From Bifidobacterium breve (lineage in GTDB: Bacteria > Actinomycetota > Acidimicrobiia > Acidimicrobiales > Ilumatobacteraceae), in assembly GCA_945862045.1 (NCBI GenBank), contig CAMAWR010000013.1:1-52383 (forward strand): a stretch of 52,383 nt of DNA, given 5' to 3'. The notes beneath the pieces are model-generated. The model saw nothing but the letters and a program-made list of their open reading frames with translations. It ran no database searches and was not told the DNA's origin. Below are positions 9,009-17,326 of this stretch, piece after piece. Position 1 is the first letter of the stretch. The number at the start of each line of letters is the position of its first letter. The translations under genes were made by a program, and so were the position numbers.

Positions 9009-9014
9009 TAGGAT
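9009..9014 (+). promoter_or_regulatory. -10 element (TAGGAT) of the heterocycle operon
   Basis: TAGGAT ends six bases before the GTG at 9021, giving a leaderless first gene. The intergenic space to the divergent aminotransferase is only 34 bases, so any regulator binding here would affect both directions. Confidence 0.45.
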
Positions 9015-9020
9015 GAAGCT

Positions 9021-10274
9021 GTGCGGTCAATCGACTCCCCAACGCTGTCGATCAACGGTGACCGTCTCATGCAGCGGATATTCGCACTCGCCGAGGTGGG
9101 CGCCACCAGCGATGGTGGGTGCAATCGGCTTGCACTCACCGACGCCGACCGCGACGGCCGTGACGTGGTGGTGTCATGGATGCGTGACCTTGGTTTGGAT
9201 GTTTCAATCGACGTAGTCGGGAATGTCATCGGCGTTTGGCAGGTAGGCAGCGGTGCACCCGTTATGACCGGTTCGCACATCGACACCGTGCGTACGGGCG
9301 GTAAATATGACGGTAATTACGGCGTGATTGCCGGCTTGGAAGTCATCGAAACATGTCAACGCGCCGGGTTCGTACCATCGCGACCGCTGGCGGTCGCGAT
9401 TTTTACCGACGAAGAGGGTGCGCGATTCGCCCCGGACATGCTCGGCTCGCTCGTGTACGCAGGTGGGCTCACCACCGAAGCGGCACATGACGTGGTGGGT
9501 ATCGATGGCGCGCGGTTCGGCGACGAACTCGCGCGTATCGGTTATCTCGGGGCCACACCCTGCCCGGGTGCGCGACCGCATGCATTCATCGAACTCCACA
9601 TCGAACAAGGACCGCTCCTGGAGGTGAACGGTGTGCGTGTCGGCGCAGTCACCAGCGTGCAAGGCATCTCTTGGCAGGAAGTCACGATTCACGGGCAAAG
9701 CAATCACGCAGGTACGACCCCGATGAATTTGCGCAAAGACCCCGCCTATGCAGCTGGCGAACTGACGGTATTCCTTCGCAATCTGGCGAAGCGGTACGGG
9801 GGCGATCAGGTGTGTACCGTCGGCAAACTCGACCTGCATCCCAATCTCACCAACGTGGTGCCCAGTCGGGCGATCCTCACACTTGATGTGCGCAACACCG
9901 ACGAACTGTTGCTGCAGAAAGCCGAGACGGAAATCGCCGATTTTTGTGTGGATCTGGCGGAGCGTGAACAGGTGACCATTTCGCGACGTGTGCTCGTGCG
10001 TTTTGAGCCGGTCGTGTTCGATGATCGCATCATCGACATGGTGGCGCAAGCAGCGCGCACACGCGGCGACTCGGTGCAGCGCATGCCATCGGGTGCCGGC
10101 CACGACGCCCAGATGCTCGCCCGCATGTGTCCGAGTGGCATGATCTTCGTGCCGAGTCACAAAGGCCTGAGCCACAACGTGGCTGAGCACACTGATGAAG
10201 CAGACCTCGTAGCCGGTGCCAATATTTTGTTGGATGTGATGCTGCGGCTGTGCGACGAACCTCTCGACTCATGA
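9021..10274 (+). CDS. M20-family N-carbamoyl-L-amino-acid hydrolase / allantoate amidohydrolase-like
   Basis: 417 residues. Typical AllC/UAXT/beta-ureidopropionase layout of peptidase family M20: metal ligands in GSHIDTV (His86), the Asp of GGKYDGNYG (Asp97) and the Glu pair of FTDEEGARF; the dimerisation domain follows from about residue 210 with GQSNHAGTTPM; the C-terminal SGAGHDAQ and the His of LSHNVAEHT complete the binuclear site. Such enzymes hydrolyse a ureido group to amine, CO2 and ammonia. First gene of the eight-gene operon; its stop overlaps the start of the nitrilase gene (ATGA). Allantoate, N-carbamoyl-L-amino acids and ureidopropionate are all possible substrates. Confidence 0.88.
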   Translation: MRSIDSPTLSINGDRLMQRIFALAEVGATSDGGCNRLALTDADRDGRDVVVSWMRDLGLDVSIDVVGNVIGVWQVGSGAPVMTGSHIDTVRTGGKYDGNYGVIAGLEVIETCQRAGFVPSRPLAVAIFTDEEGARFAPDMLGSLVYAGGLTTEAAHDVVGIDGARFGDELARIGYLGATPCPGARPHAFIELHIEQGPLLEVNGVRVGAVTSVQGISWQEVTIHGQSNHAGTTPMNLRKDPAYAAGELTVFLRNLAKRYGGDQVCTVGKLDLHPNLTNVVPSRAILTLDVRNTDELLLQKAETEIADFCVDLAEREQVTISRRVLVRFEPVVFDDRIIDMVAQAARTRGDSVQRMPSGAGHDAQMLARMCPSGMIFVPSHKGLSHNVAEHTDEADLVAGANILLDVMLRLCDEPLDS

Positions 10275-11236
10275 AGGGTGAGCTGCGCGGTGCGCCGCGA
10301 GTGGTGCGTGTGGCCGGCGCCCAGATGGGCCCGGTGCAGCGCACCGACCAGCGTGATGACACTGTGGCCCGGCTGTGTGCGCTCCTGCATCGCGCTGCCG
10401 ATCTCGGAGCCGAGCTCGTGGTGTTCCCCGAACTGGCGCTCACCACTTTTTTCCCACGTTGGTTCGTCGCCGACATCGCCGAAGCCGACCACTACTTCGA
10501 ACGTGAGATGCCATCGACAACCACTGCCCCGCTCTTTGCTGCAGCCCGGCAACGGGGCGTTGGCTTTTCACTTGGTTACGCCGAACTCACGAGCACCGGT
10601 CGGCGCTTCAATACGCAAATTCTTGTCGAGCGAAACGGCACCGTCGTCGCGCACTATCGCAAGGTGCATGTGCCTGGTCACGCTGGCCACGAACCGAACC
10701 GGCCGTTCCAACACGCCGAGCGCTACTACTTCGAACCGAGCGACGAGGGCTTCGGGGTGTGGGATGCGTTCAACGGTCGGATCGGCATGATGATCTGCAA
10801 CGATCGACGTTGGCCCGAGACGTATCGCGAAATGGGTCTGGCGAAAGTCGAACTCATCGTGTGCGGCTACAACACCCCGCTGCAATACATTCCCGATCCG
10901 AGCCAAGACCCGCTGGCCGATTTTCACAACTCCCTCGTGATGCAGTCCGGTGCATATCAAAACGGCACGTTCGTGGTGGGTGTCGCCAAAGGTGGCGAGG
11001 AGGAGGGTGTGGACTCACTGGCCGGCTCGCAGATCATCGCCCCCTCGGGAGAGGTGTTGGCCAAAACACTCGGCAATGGCGACGAGGTCATCGTGGCTGA
11101 TTGCGACCTCGAGTGGTGCAAGAACTACCAAAACACCCTGTTTGACCTGGATTACTACCGTCGCCCCGAGGCCTACCATCGCCTCACCAGCCAGCGTGGC
11201 CCCGGAACCCACCCCGACGGCTCACCGCGGGGGTAA
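10271..11236 (+). CDS. N-carbamoyl-D-amino-acid hydrolase-like (nitrilase superfamily)
   Basis: 321 residues from the ATG at 10271 that overlaps the previous stop. The catalytic triad of the carbon-nitrogen hydrolases is present: Glu54 in VFPELALTTFFPRW, Lys131 in YRKVHVPGH and Cys176 in MMICNDRRWPE. The segments LALTTFFPRW, NDRRWPE and GYNTP match what I remember of Agrobacterium D-carbamoylase much better than beta-ureidopropionase or nitrilases. The expected reaction is N-carbamoyl-D-amino acid to D-amino acid, CO2 and NH3, in the cytoplasm. Coupling to the M20 amidase suggests that both act on ureido compounds of one pathway. No hydantoinase is found nearby. Confidence 0.88.
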   Translation: MKGELRGAPRVVRVAGAQMGPVQRTDQRDDTVARLCALLHRAADLGAELVVFPELALTTFFPRWFVADIAEADHYFEREMPSTTTAPLFAAARQRGVGFSLGYAELTSTGRRFNTQILVERNGTVVAHYRKVHVPGHAGHEPNRPFQHAERYYFEPSDEGFGVWDAFNGRIGMMICNDRRWPETYREMGLAKVELIVCGYNTPLQYIPDPSQDPLADFHNSLVMQSGAYQNGTFVVGVAKGGEEEGVDSLAGSQIIAPSGEVLAKTLGNGDEVIVADCDLEWCKNYQNTLFDLDYYRRPEAYHRLTSQRGPGTHPDGSPRG

Positions 11237-11292
11237 GCGGTCATTTGGCGGTATCCGACGTGGAGACGCCCAGCACTTGACAAACTGTAAAG

Positions 11293-13881
11293 GTGACTGA
11301 CCTGATCGTCAACGGCACCCCGGTCGTGGTGCGGGAGACGCACCCCCACCTGTTGTCGGCCTTGCGCGAAGAACTCAACATCACTTCACCCAAAGACGGT
11401 TGTTCGCCGACGGGCCAATGTGGTTGTTGCACGGTGCTCATCGACGGCAAGGCGATCGTGTCGTGTCAAACCAGCCTCGAAAAAGCGGCGGGTAAATCGA
11501 TCGTCACGCTGGAAGGTGTCGACGAAGCCGAGCGCCAGCGATTCGCACAGGCATTCGCCGCCTGTGGCGGATTGCAGTGTGGTTTTTGTATCCCCGGCAT
11601 CGTGGTGCGGGCCAAGGCACAAATCGACAAAAAAGGTGCCGGTCTGCAGCGCAGTGATATGGCCCGCCATCTGGGCGCTCACCTGTGTCGTTGTACGGGC
11701 TACGCCAAGATTCTGGAAGCCATCGAATGTGTCGCAAAAAACGAGATACCACCAATGCCACCGTTTGCTGGTGTCGGCAGTCGCTCGCCGAAACACGAAG
11801 GCGAATCGTTGGCCTTGGGTGATCGGGGCTATATCGATGACATTCGTATCCCGGGCATGTTGCATGCCTCGCTGCACTTCACGAGCCATGCCCGCGCCAC
11901 CGTCAAACACATTCATACCCAAGCCGCACGCGCCGCCGAGGGTGTGAGCGCCGTTTACACCGCGGCCGATATCCCGGGTGAACTCATGGTCGGCATCATC
12001 TACAAAGACTGGCCAGTGATGATTCCGATTGGAGGTCGCACCTCGTACGCGGGTGATGTGCTCGCCATCGTGGTCGCCAACTCACGACAAGCATCCCGCG
12101 CCGCCGCTGCGCTCATCGAAGTTGGCTACGAGGTGCACACACCGATCACCGACATCGATGTTGCGCTCTCCACAACCGAAGTAGCCGTGTGGCGAACCGA
12201 TGGCAACGTGCTCAGCACCAGCACGTACACACGTGGCGATGTCGACACTGCATTCGCCAACAGCGACCACGTCATGGTCGAAACTTTCCAGACTCAACGT
12301 GTCGAACATGCCTTCCTTGAACCCGAGGCGACGGTGGCGGTGCCGTCAGGGGTGGGCGAAGAGCGTCGTCTCCTCGTGTACTCGGGTGGTCAGGGTATTT
12401 GGGATGACCGCAACGACATTGCCCGTGTGCTCGGTGTGTCGAACGCGCACGTCACCGTCGAACTCGTCACCAACGGTGGTGCGTTCGGTGGCAAGGAAGA
12501 CATGTCAAACCAAGCCCATGCTGCACTTGCAGCGTGGCTGCTCGAGGTACCCGTCAAGTGTGTGCTTTCGCGCGAGGAAAGTCTGCTCATCCACGCCAAA
12601 CGACATCCCATTCGGATGCGTTACGAAATCAGCTGTGACAATGCGGGCAAGCTCACCGGGTTGCGGGTGCGGGCCGTCGGCGACTCTGGGGCGTATGCCA
12701 GCGTCGGTATGAAAGTGCTCGAACGAATGGCGGGTCATGCGAGCGGGCCGTATCACGTGCCGAGCATCGATGTGGAATCGATTGCAGTACGTACCAACAA
12801 CCCAATTGGCGGTGCATTCCGCGGTTTCGGCGCCAACCAGGCCCAATTCGCGATGGAAGGCATGCTTGATCGGCTCGCCGAACGGGTCGGCATCAGCGGT
12901 TGGGAAATTCGTTTTCGTAATGTCATTCGCCCCGGCATGCTCTGGGGTCCAGGTCAAGTGATGGATGAGGGCAGCGATGGCGCACTCGCCTGTCTGGAAG
13001 CCATCAAACCGCACTACGACGCGGCACGTGCCGCGGGCAAGCCGGTGGGTCTCGGTTTGGGCTTGAAGAACAGTGGGCTGGGCAACGGCTTCAAAGAAAT
13101 CACCAAAGCGGTCGTGCGCATCGAAGACGACGGCTCGATCGAGGTGCGCCACGGCTGGACGGAGATGGGCCAGGGCATCAATACGATCGCCATGCAAGTA
13201 GTAATCGAAGAGCTTGGTTCGCATGTGGCAATTGACGCCAGCAAGATGCGCGTCGTCGTCGACACCACCCGCGAACTCGGGCTCGGTCAAACGACCGGGT
13301 CGCGCGGCACACTCATGGGTGCTGGCGCCGTACAAGATGCGTGTGCGAACGCCTTGGCGGCTGGCTTGACGCGTGGAGTCGACCACGTTGGCGAGTATCG
13401 CGTTGATTGGACGACAAAATTGGGTGACCCTAAGGTGACGACGCCGATCATTCATTCCACGTTCGGCTACGCCTCACAACTCGTGATCATCGATCGTGAC
13501 AGCGGCAAGATCGAACGCGTCGTCGCGGCGCACGACGTTGGTCGGGCGATGAACCCGACGCTGTGCGAAGGCCAGATCGAAGGCAGCATCCACATGGGTC
13601 TCGGCTATGCACTCACCGAGGACTTTCCGAGCGATCCCGCAACCGGATTCCCCACCAATATGACGCTGCGCAGCCTGGGGATTTTGCGGGCCAAAGACGT
13701 GCCACCGATGGACGTGATCTTGGTTGAACGTCCGCAGCCGAACGCCCCGTACGGCATCAAGGGTGTCGGTGAGATTGGCCTCGTGCCGACCGCTGGTGCG
13801 GTGGCTGCGGCGCTGCATGAGCTCGACGGCCAGTGGCGAACGAGCCTGCCGATGCGGCGCGGCGAAAGCGAGGCCGAATGA
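11293..13881 (+). CDS. fused [2Fe-2S] / molybdopterin hydroxylase (XdhD/Mop-like)
   Basis: 862 residues from a GTG preceded by a weak AAAGG. Residues 1-155 form a two-domain ferredoxin part: plant-type cluster with Cys37, Cys43, Cys46 and Cys58 (CSPTGQCGCC, one residue longer than the usual first spacing) and a helical domain with CGGLQCGFC and CRCTGY. From about residue 165 to the end is the molybdenum-binding part, with GGAFGGKED near 395, GAFRGFG near 507 and the active-site Glu in GVGEIGL near 825. There is no FAD domain between them. The arrangement matches Desulfovibrio aldehyde oxidoreductase and E. coli XdhD. Probable role: hydroxylation of an N-heterocycle or aldehyde with a molybdopterin cofactor. 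Confidence 0.9.
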   Translation: MTDLIVNGTPVVVRETHPHLLSALREELNITSPKDGCSPTGQCGCCTVLIDGKAIVSCQTSLEKAAGKSIVTLEGVDEAERQRFAQAFAACGGLQCGFCIPGIVVRAKAQIDKKGAGLQRSDMARHLGAHLCRCTGYAKILEAIECVAKNEIPPMPPFAGVGSRSPKHEGESLALGDRGYIDDIRIPGMLHASLHFTSHARATVKHIHTQAARAAEGVSAVYTAADIPGELMVGIIYKDWPVMIPIGGRTSYAGDVLAIVVANSRQASRAAAALIEVGYEVHTPITDIDVALSTTEVAVWRTDGNVLSTSTYTRGDVDTAFANSDHVMVETFQTQRVEHAFLEPEATVAVPSGVGEERRLLVYSGGQGIWDDRNDIARVLGVSNAHVTVELVTNGGAFGGKEDMSNQAHAALAAWLLEVPVKCVLSREESLLIHAKRHPIRMRYEISCDNAGKLTGLRVRAVGDSGAYASVGMKVLERMAGHASGPYHVPSIDVESIAVRTNNPIGGAFRGFGANQAQFAMEGMLDRLAERVGISGWEIRFRNVIRPGMLWGPGQVMDEGSDGALACLEAIKPHYDAARAAGKPVGLGLGLKNSGLGNGFKEITKAVVRIEDDGSIEVRHGWTEMGQGINTIAMQVVIEELGSHVAIDASKMRVVVDTTRELGLGQTTGSRGTLMGAGAVQDACANALAAGLTRGVDHVGEYRVDWTTKLGDPKVTTPIIHSTFGYASQLVIIDRDSGKIERVVAAHDVGRAMNPTLCEGQIEGSIHMGLGYALTEDFPSDPATGFPTNMTLRSLGILRAKDVPPMDVILVERPQPNAPYGIKGVGEIGLVPTAGAVAAALHELDGQWRTSLPMRRGESEAE

Positions 13882-14978
13882 GTCACGCCACCGTGTCAAT
13901 TTCCAGTACGACACCAGGTCTCGTTAACGCCCACCATCACCTGTATTCGGCCCTGGCCCGCGGCATGCCCGGCCCACGGTCGCGTCCGACGAGTTTTGCC
14001 AACATGTTGCAGTTGGTGTGGTGGCGTCTCGACGCCGCCCACGACCTTGACAGCATCTACTGGTCGGCACAACTTGGGGCACTCGAAGCCGCCCTTGCCG
14101 GCACCACGTGCATCATCGATCATCACGAATCGCCGCGAGCGATCGAGGGTTCACTCGAGACGATTCAGCGCGCGTGCGGCGAGGTTGGGGTGCGGGTGCG
14201 CACGTGTTACGGCGTCACTGATCGGTGGGGTGACGACGGCACCCTGCATCAAAAAGTGTCGCCGCTTTCTGTCATGACGAAAGGCGCCATCGCAGGTTTG
14301 GCAGAATGTGAACGACACCTCACCGCGGGTCACGATGCCATGGTCGGGCTGCACGCAGCCTTTACCTGCAGCGATGAGACCATTGCCGCGGCGAGCGCAC
14401 TGGCGACACGTCACGGTGTCGGTGTGCACGTGCATGTGGCAGAGGCGGTCGATGATGTGCAGGCGGGGGCTCGCCTTGCCCCATATGCCACGAACGATTG
14501 GCTGCTCGTGCATGGTGTGCATCTTGACCGTGACCTGCCGGGTGTGCTGGTGCACAACCCACGGTCCAACATGAACAACGGTGTCGGCTATGCCAAACCC
14601 ACCACTCGGCGCAACACCGTGCTGCTCGGTTCGGATGGCATCGGTTCGGACATGGCCGAAGAGTCACGCTTGGCCTTCGTGCGTCTCCGCGAATTCGATC
14701 AGACGCAAACCCCCGACACCGTGGCGCAGTGGATGGAAAATGCCCGCGACCTCTTCCCTGCTGCCCGCACCGACCAGGTCACGTGGCGCTACCCACAAGC
14801 CGACAGCCCGTGGCATGCGGCCTTCACCACGGCAATGCGGGTCGAACAAGTTGCCGTCGGCGGTGTCGTCATTGTCGATGACGGAACCACCACCCGCGTC
14901 GATGAACTCGAGGTGCGTACGAAGGCGGCCGCGGCTGCCCACAAGTTGCATCAGCGAATGGAGACGGTCTCATCATGA
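13878..14978 (+). CDS. SsnA-like amidohydrolase / aminohydrolase, shortened N-terminus
   Basis: 366 residues from the ATG at 13878 that overlaps the preceding stop (ATGA). Amidohydrolase TIM-barrel metal site: HHH at 19-21 in [12 protein letters not shown], a His in GVHVHVAEA, a His in LLVHGVHL and the final Asp in [10 protein letters not shown]. The stretches [21 protein letters not shown] and [10 protein letters not shown] are those of SsnA, found with xdhD in the E. coli purine-salvage region. SsnA relatives are about 440 residues; here the N-terminal beta-sandwich strands (about 55 residues) are missing and the C-terminal part is reduced. Likely a deaminase or ring-opening hydrolase acting on an aromatic or cyclic amide. 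Confidence 0.85.
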   Translation: MSHATVSISSTTPGLVNAHHHLYSALARGMPGPRSRPTSFANMLQLVWWRLDAAHDLDSIYWSAQLGALEAALAGTTCIIDHHESPRAIEGSLETIQRACGEVGVRVRTCYGVTDRWGDDGTLHQKVSPLSVMTKGAIAGLAECERHLTAGHDAMVGLHAAFTCSDETIAAASALATRHGVGVHVHVAEAVDDVQAGARLAPYATNDWLLVHGVHLDRDLPGVLVHNPRSNMNNGVGYAKPTTRRNTVLLGSDGIGSDMAEESRLAFVRLREFDQTQTPDTVAQWMENARDLFPAARTDQVTWRYPQADSPWHAAFTTAMRVEQVAVGGVVIVDDGTTTRVDELEVRTKAAAAAHKLHQRMETVSS

Positions 14979-15982
14979 CTGCCCGTGTAGCGCTCTATCT
15001 ACAAGACGCACATCGCATCAGCGAAGGCATGGAGTTCGCCAAGTATGCCGAGGCGAAGGGTTTCGAGGCGGTGTGGCAGGCCGAAAGTCGTCTCGTGCGG
15101 GAAGCAACGGTGCCGATGGCTGCGTTTGCGTCCGTCACGACGACACTGAAGGTTGGCTCGGGGGTCGTCGACTGCTGGAGTCGCAATCCCGCACGCCTGG
15201 CCGCCACCTTCAGCACCCTCGATGACCTCGCCCCCGGTCGCATCATTCTTGGCATCGGCGCGTGGTGGGACCCCCTCGCCCAAAAAGTCGGTATCACCCG
15301 CACCAAGCCGCTGCGCGCAATGCGCGAAATCGTCACCGCGGTTCGCGCACTATTGAACAATGAAACGGTCACGATGCACGGTGAGTTCGTGCACCTCGAC
15401 GGGGTTGAACTTGACTATGTGTATCAAGAACGACGAAAAAAAGACGTGCCGATTTACATTGGTGCCACCGGAATGCAGATGATGGAGCTCACCGGTGAGA
15501 TCGCCGACGGCGTCGTGCTCAATTACCTCGTCTCCCCCGAGTACAACGCCCGCGCCATGGAAGCCCTGGCAACGGGTGCGGCAAAGGCCGGTCGCAACGT
15601 CGACTCGATCGATCGTCCGCAATTGGTCGTGTGCAGCGTGCACGAAGATCGTGCAACCGCGCTCGATATGGCCCGGTTGATGGTCACCCAATACCTCGGC
15701 CAGCAACCACACATCATGCAAGCGTCGGGCGTTCCCCAGTCGATACTCGACAAGGTGGGCAGCGTGCTCACCTGGCCCGCCACCCACGAACAAGTGGTAG
15801 CGGCATCACGACACGTCCCCGACGAAATCGTGCAGATGCTCACCGCCAGCGGAACACCGGCCGATGCCCGCGAGCAAGTTGCGCACTACATGCGCAACGG
15901 TGCCACCTGCCCGATTTTGTATCCACTCGGCGACGTCAAAGCCATGATCGACGCCTTCTCTGGCTGGAGCCCGACACTGTGA
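14975..15982 (+). CDS. luciferase-like (LLM) flavin/F420-dependent oxidoreductase
   Basis: 335 residues; start and stop overlap its neighbours on both sides (ATGA and GTGA). An (alpha/beta)8 luciferase-like monooxygenase fold: [29 protein letters not shown], the substrate/cofactor strand [31 protein letters not shown] and [21 protein letters not shown]. These pieces resemble F420-dependent methylene-H4MPT-reductase-like proteins more than FMN monooxygenases, so F420 is the likely cofactor (inference). In uracil catabolism the LLM enzyme RutA opens a pyrimidine ring; a similar reductive or oxidative step on the hydroxylated heterocycle is conceivable here. Cytoplasmic. Confidence 0.87.
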   Translation: MTARVALYLQDAHRISEGMEFAKYAEAKGFEAVWQAESRLVREATVPMAAFASVTTTLKVGSGVVDCWSRNPARLAATFSTLDDLAPGRIILGIGAWWDPLAQKVGITRTKPLRAMREIVTAVRALLNNETVTMHGEFVHLDGVELDYVYQERRKKDVPIYIGATGMQMMELTGEIADGVVLNYLVSPEYNARAMEALATGAAKAGRNVDSIDRPQLVVCSVHEDRATALDMARLMVTQYLGQQPHIMQASGVPQSILDKVGSVLTWPATHEQVVAASRHVPDEIVQMLTASGTPADAREQVAHYMRNGATCPILYPLGDVKAMIDAFSGWSPTL

Positions 15983-16845
15983 CGGTCATCAACGCGACAA
16001 CTGTCGACCAAGTCGTGTCGGCATTGCGCGAATATCCGCAGGCCCGCCTCGTGCAGGGTGGCACCGACGTGATGGTGGAGGTCAACCTCAACCGGGCCCG
16101 TGTGCATGACGTGATTTCGCTTCGACGCGTCAACGAATTGCGTCGCTGGCATGTGGATGAAGAGTCGGGCACGCTGCGCATCGGCGCCGGGGTGCCGTAT
16201 GCCGAAATGGAACGTGCACCGCTGTGCCTGCACGTACCAGCCCTCGGTGAGGCAGCACGCACGGTGGGAGCACCCCAGATTCGCGCCACCGGCTCGTTGG
16301 GCGGCAATCTCGGTACCTGTTCGCCGGCCGGGGACGGCCTTCCCGTGCTGAGTGCACTCGACGCCATCGTGCACCTGCGCAGTGCCGACGACGCTCGGGA
16401 TGTCGTCGTGCACGACTTCATGCTGGGTGTCAAACAGAATGCGAAGCGTGCCGACGAGGTGATCGTGGCCATCACCGTGCCACTCCTCGTCGGTTTTCAG
16501 GGATATGCCAAGGTCGGAATGCGCAACGCCATGGTGATTTCGGCGGCATCGGCATGTCTCGTGCATGATGCAGACAACGGCAACGTTCGTCTGGCGTTTG
16601 GTGCCGTGGCCCCCACCATCGTGAGGGCGCGGGCCGCCGAGGTCTGGCTTGCCGAACGCGTTTCCCTACGCAACTCGATGAGCCTTGATGGCGCGATCGC
16701 CCGCGAGTTCGGACAACTCGCCGCCAAAGAGTGTGCCCCGATCGATGACCACCGTTCCACCGCCGACTACCGCCGTCACGCCGTGGCGGTGTTGGCTGAG
16801 CGTTTGCTCTTGCGTGCAGCGGAAAAACAGGGTCGTGATGAGTAA
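15979..16845 (+). CDS. FAD-binding subunit of xanthine-dehydrogenase-family enzyme (XdhB/CoxM)
   Basis: 288 residues from the GTG at 15979 that overlaps the LLM stop; the frame is open further upstream, but that part lies inside the LLM gene. Vanillyl-alcohol-oxidase-type FAD site: [13 protein letters not shown] (residues 23-34) and [17 protein letters not shown] (about 101-117), then the CO-dehydrogenase-flavoprotein C-terminal domain with [13 protein letters not shown]. It passes electrons from the Fe-S centres to NAD+ or another acceptor. It overlaps the 2Fe-2S subunit gene by eight bases. It may serve both molybdenum enzymes of the operon, since only one FAD subunit is encoded (inference). 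Confidence 0.9.
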   Translation: MTVINATTVDQVVSALREYPQARLVQGGTDVMVEVNLNRARVHDVISLRRVNELRRWHVDEESGTLRIGAGVPYAEMERAPLCLHVPALGEAARTVGAPQIRATGSLGGNLGTCSPAGDGLPVLSALDAIVHLRSADDARDVVVHDFMLGVKQNAKRADEVIVAITVPLLVGFQGYAKVGMRNAMVISAASACLVHDADNGNVRLAFGAVAPTIVRARAAEVWLAERVSLRNSMSLDGAIAREFGQLAAKECAPIDDHRSTADYRRHAVAVLAERLLLRAAEKQGRDE

Positions 16846-17317
16846 CGAGTTCTACCAGCTCAGAGTCAACGGCGTGGCCCATGAAGTGCGCGACGCCTGG
16901 GCCGGGGAAAGTTTGCTCTATGTCTTGCGCGAACGGCTTGGTTTGCCCGGCACCAAAGGTGCCTGCGAACAAGGTGAGTGCGGTTCGTGCACGGTGCTCA
17001 TGGACGGCGAAGCGGTGTGCGCCTGTCTGGTGATGGCAGCCACTGCGGTCGAATCCGAGATCACGACCGTCGAGGGTCTTTCGCCTGATGGCGAGCCGAC
17101 CGATGTGCAGCAGTCATTCGTCGATGCCGGTGGCGTGCAGTGTGGTTTTTGCACACCGGGGCTCGTCGTCGCGGTGCATCATCTACTGGAGCGCACGGCC
17201 AACCCCAGCGAACTGCAAATCAAGGAAGCGATCAGCGGCAATATTTGTCGGTGCACGGGTTACGGACGCATCTTCGCCGCTGTAAGGCAAGCCCGCGACA
17301 ATCGTTTGGCGATGTAA
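16838..17317 (+). CDS. [2Fe-2S] subunit of xanthine-dehydrogenase-family enzyme (XdhC/CoxS)
   Basis: 159 residues from the ATG at 16838; the open frame upstream lies within the FAD-subunit gene. First cluster Cys43, Cys48, Cys51 and Cys61 or Cys63 (CEQGECGSC is the canonical spacing), second cluster in VQCGFCTPG and ICRCTGYG. This is the electron-transfer subunit between molybdopterin and FAD. It overlaps the upstream gene by eight bases and is followed ten bases later by the Mo subunit, giving the order FAD - 2Fe-2S - Mo of a complete heterotrimeric hydroxylase. Confidence 0.93.
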   Translation: MSNEFYQLRVNGVAHEVRDAWAGESLLYVLRERLGLPGTKGACEQGECGSCTVLMDGEAVCACLVMAATAVESEITTVEGLSPDGEPTDVQQSFVDAGGVQCGFCTPGLVVAVHHLLERTANPSELQIKEAISGNICRCTGYGRIFAAVRQARDNRLAM

Positions 17318-17326
17318 GCACGACAT

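Noticed and set aside
9204-10190. Open frame of 328 codons on the minus strand opposite the M20 gene
   Set aside because: Low-quality His/Arg-rich translation, no domain, and the opposite strand encodes a complete amidohydrolase.
11277-11282. TTGACA as a -35 box before the fused Mo hydroxylase gene
   Set aside because: No -10 hexamer occurs at 16-18 bases, and the gene lies only 56 bases behind the previous one in the operon.
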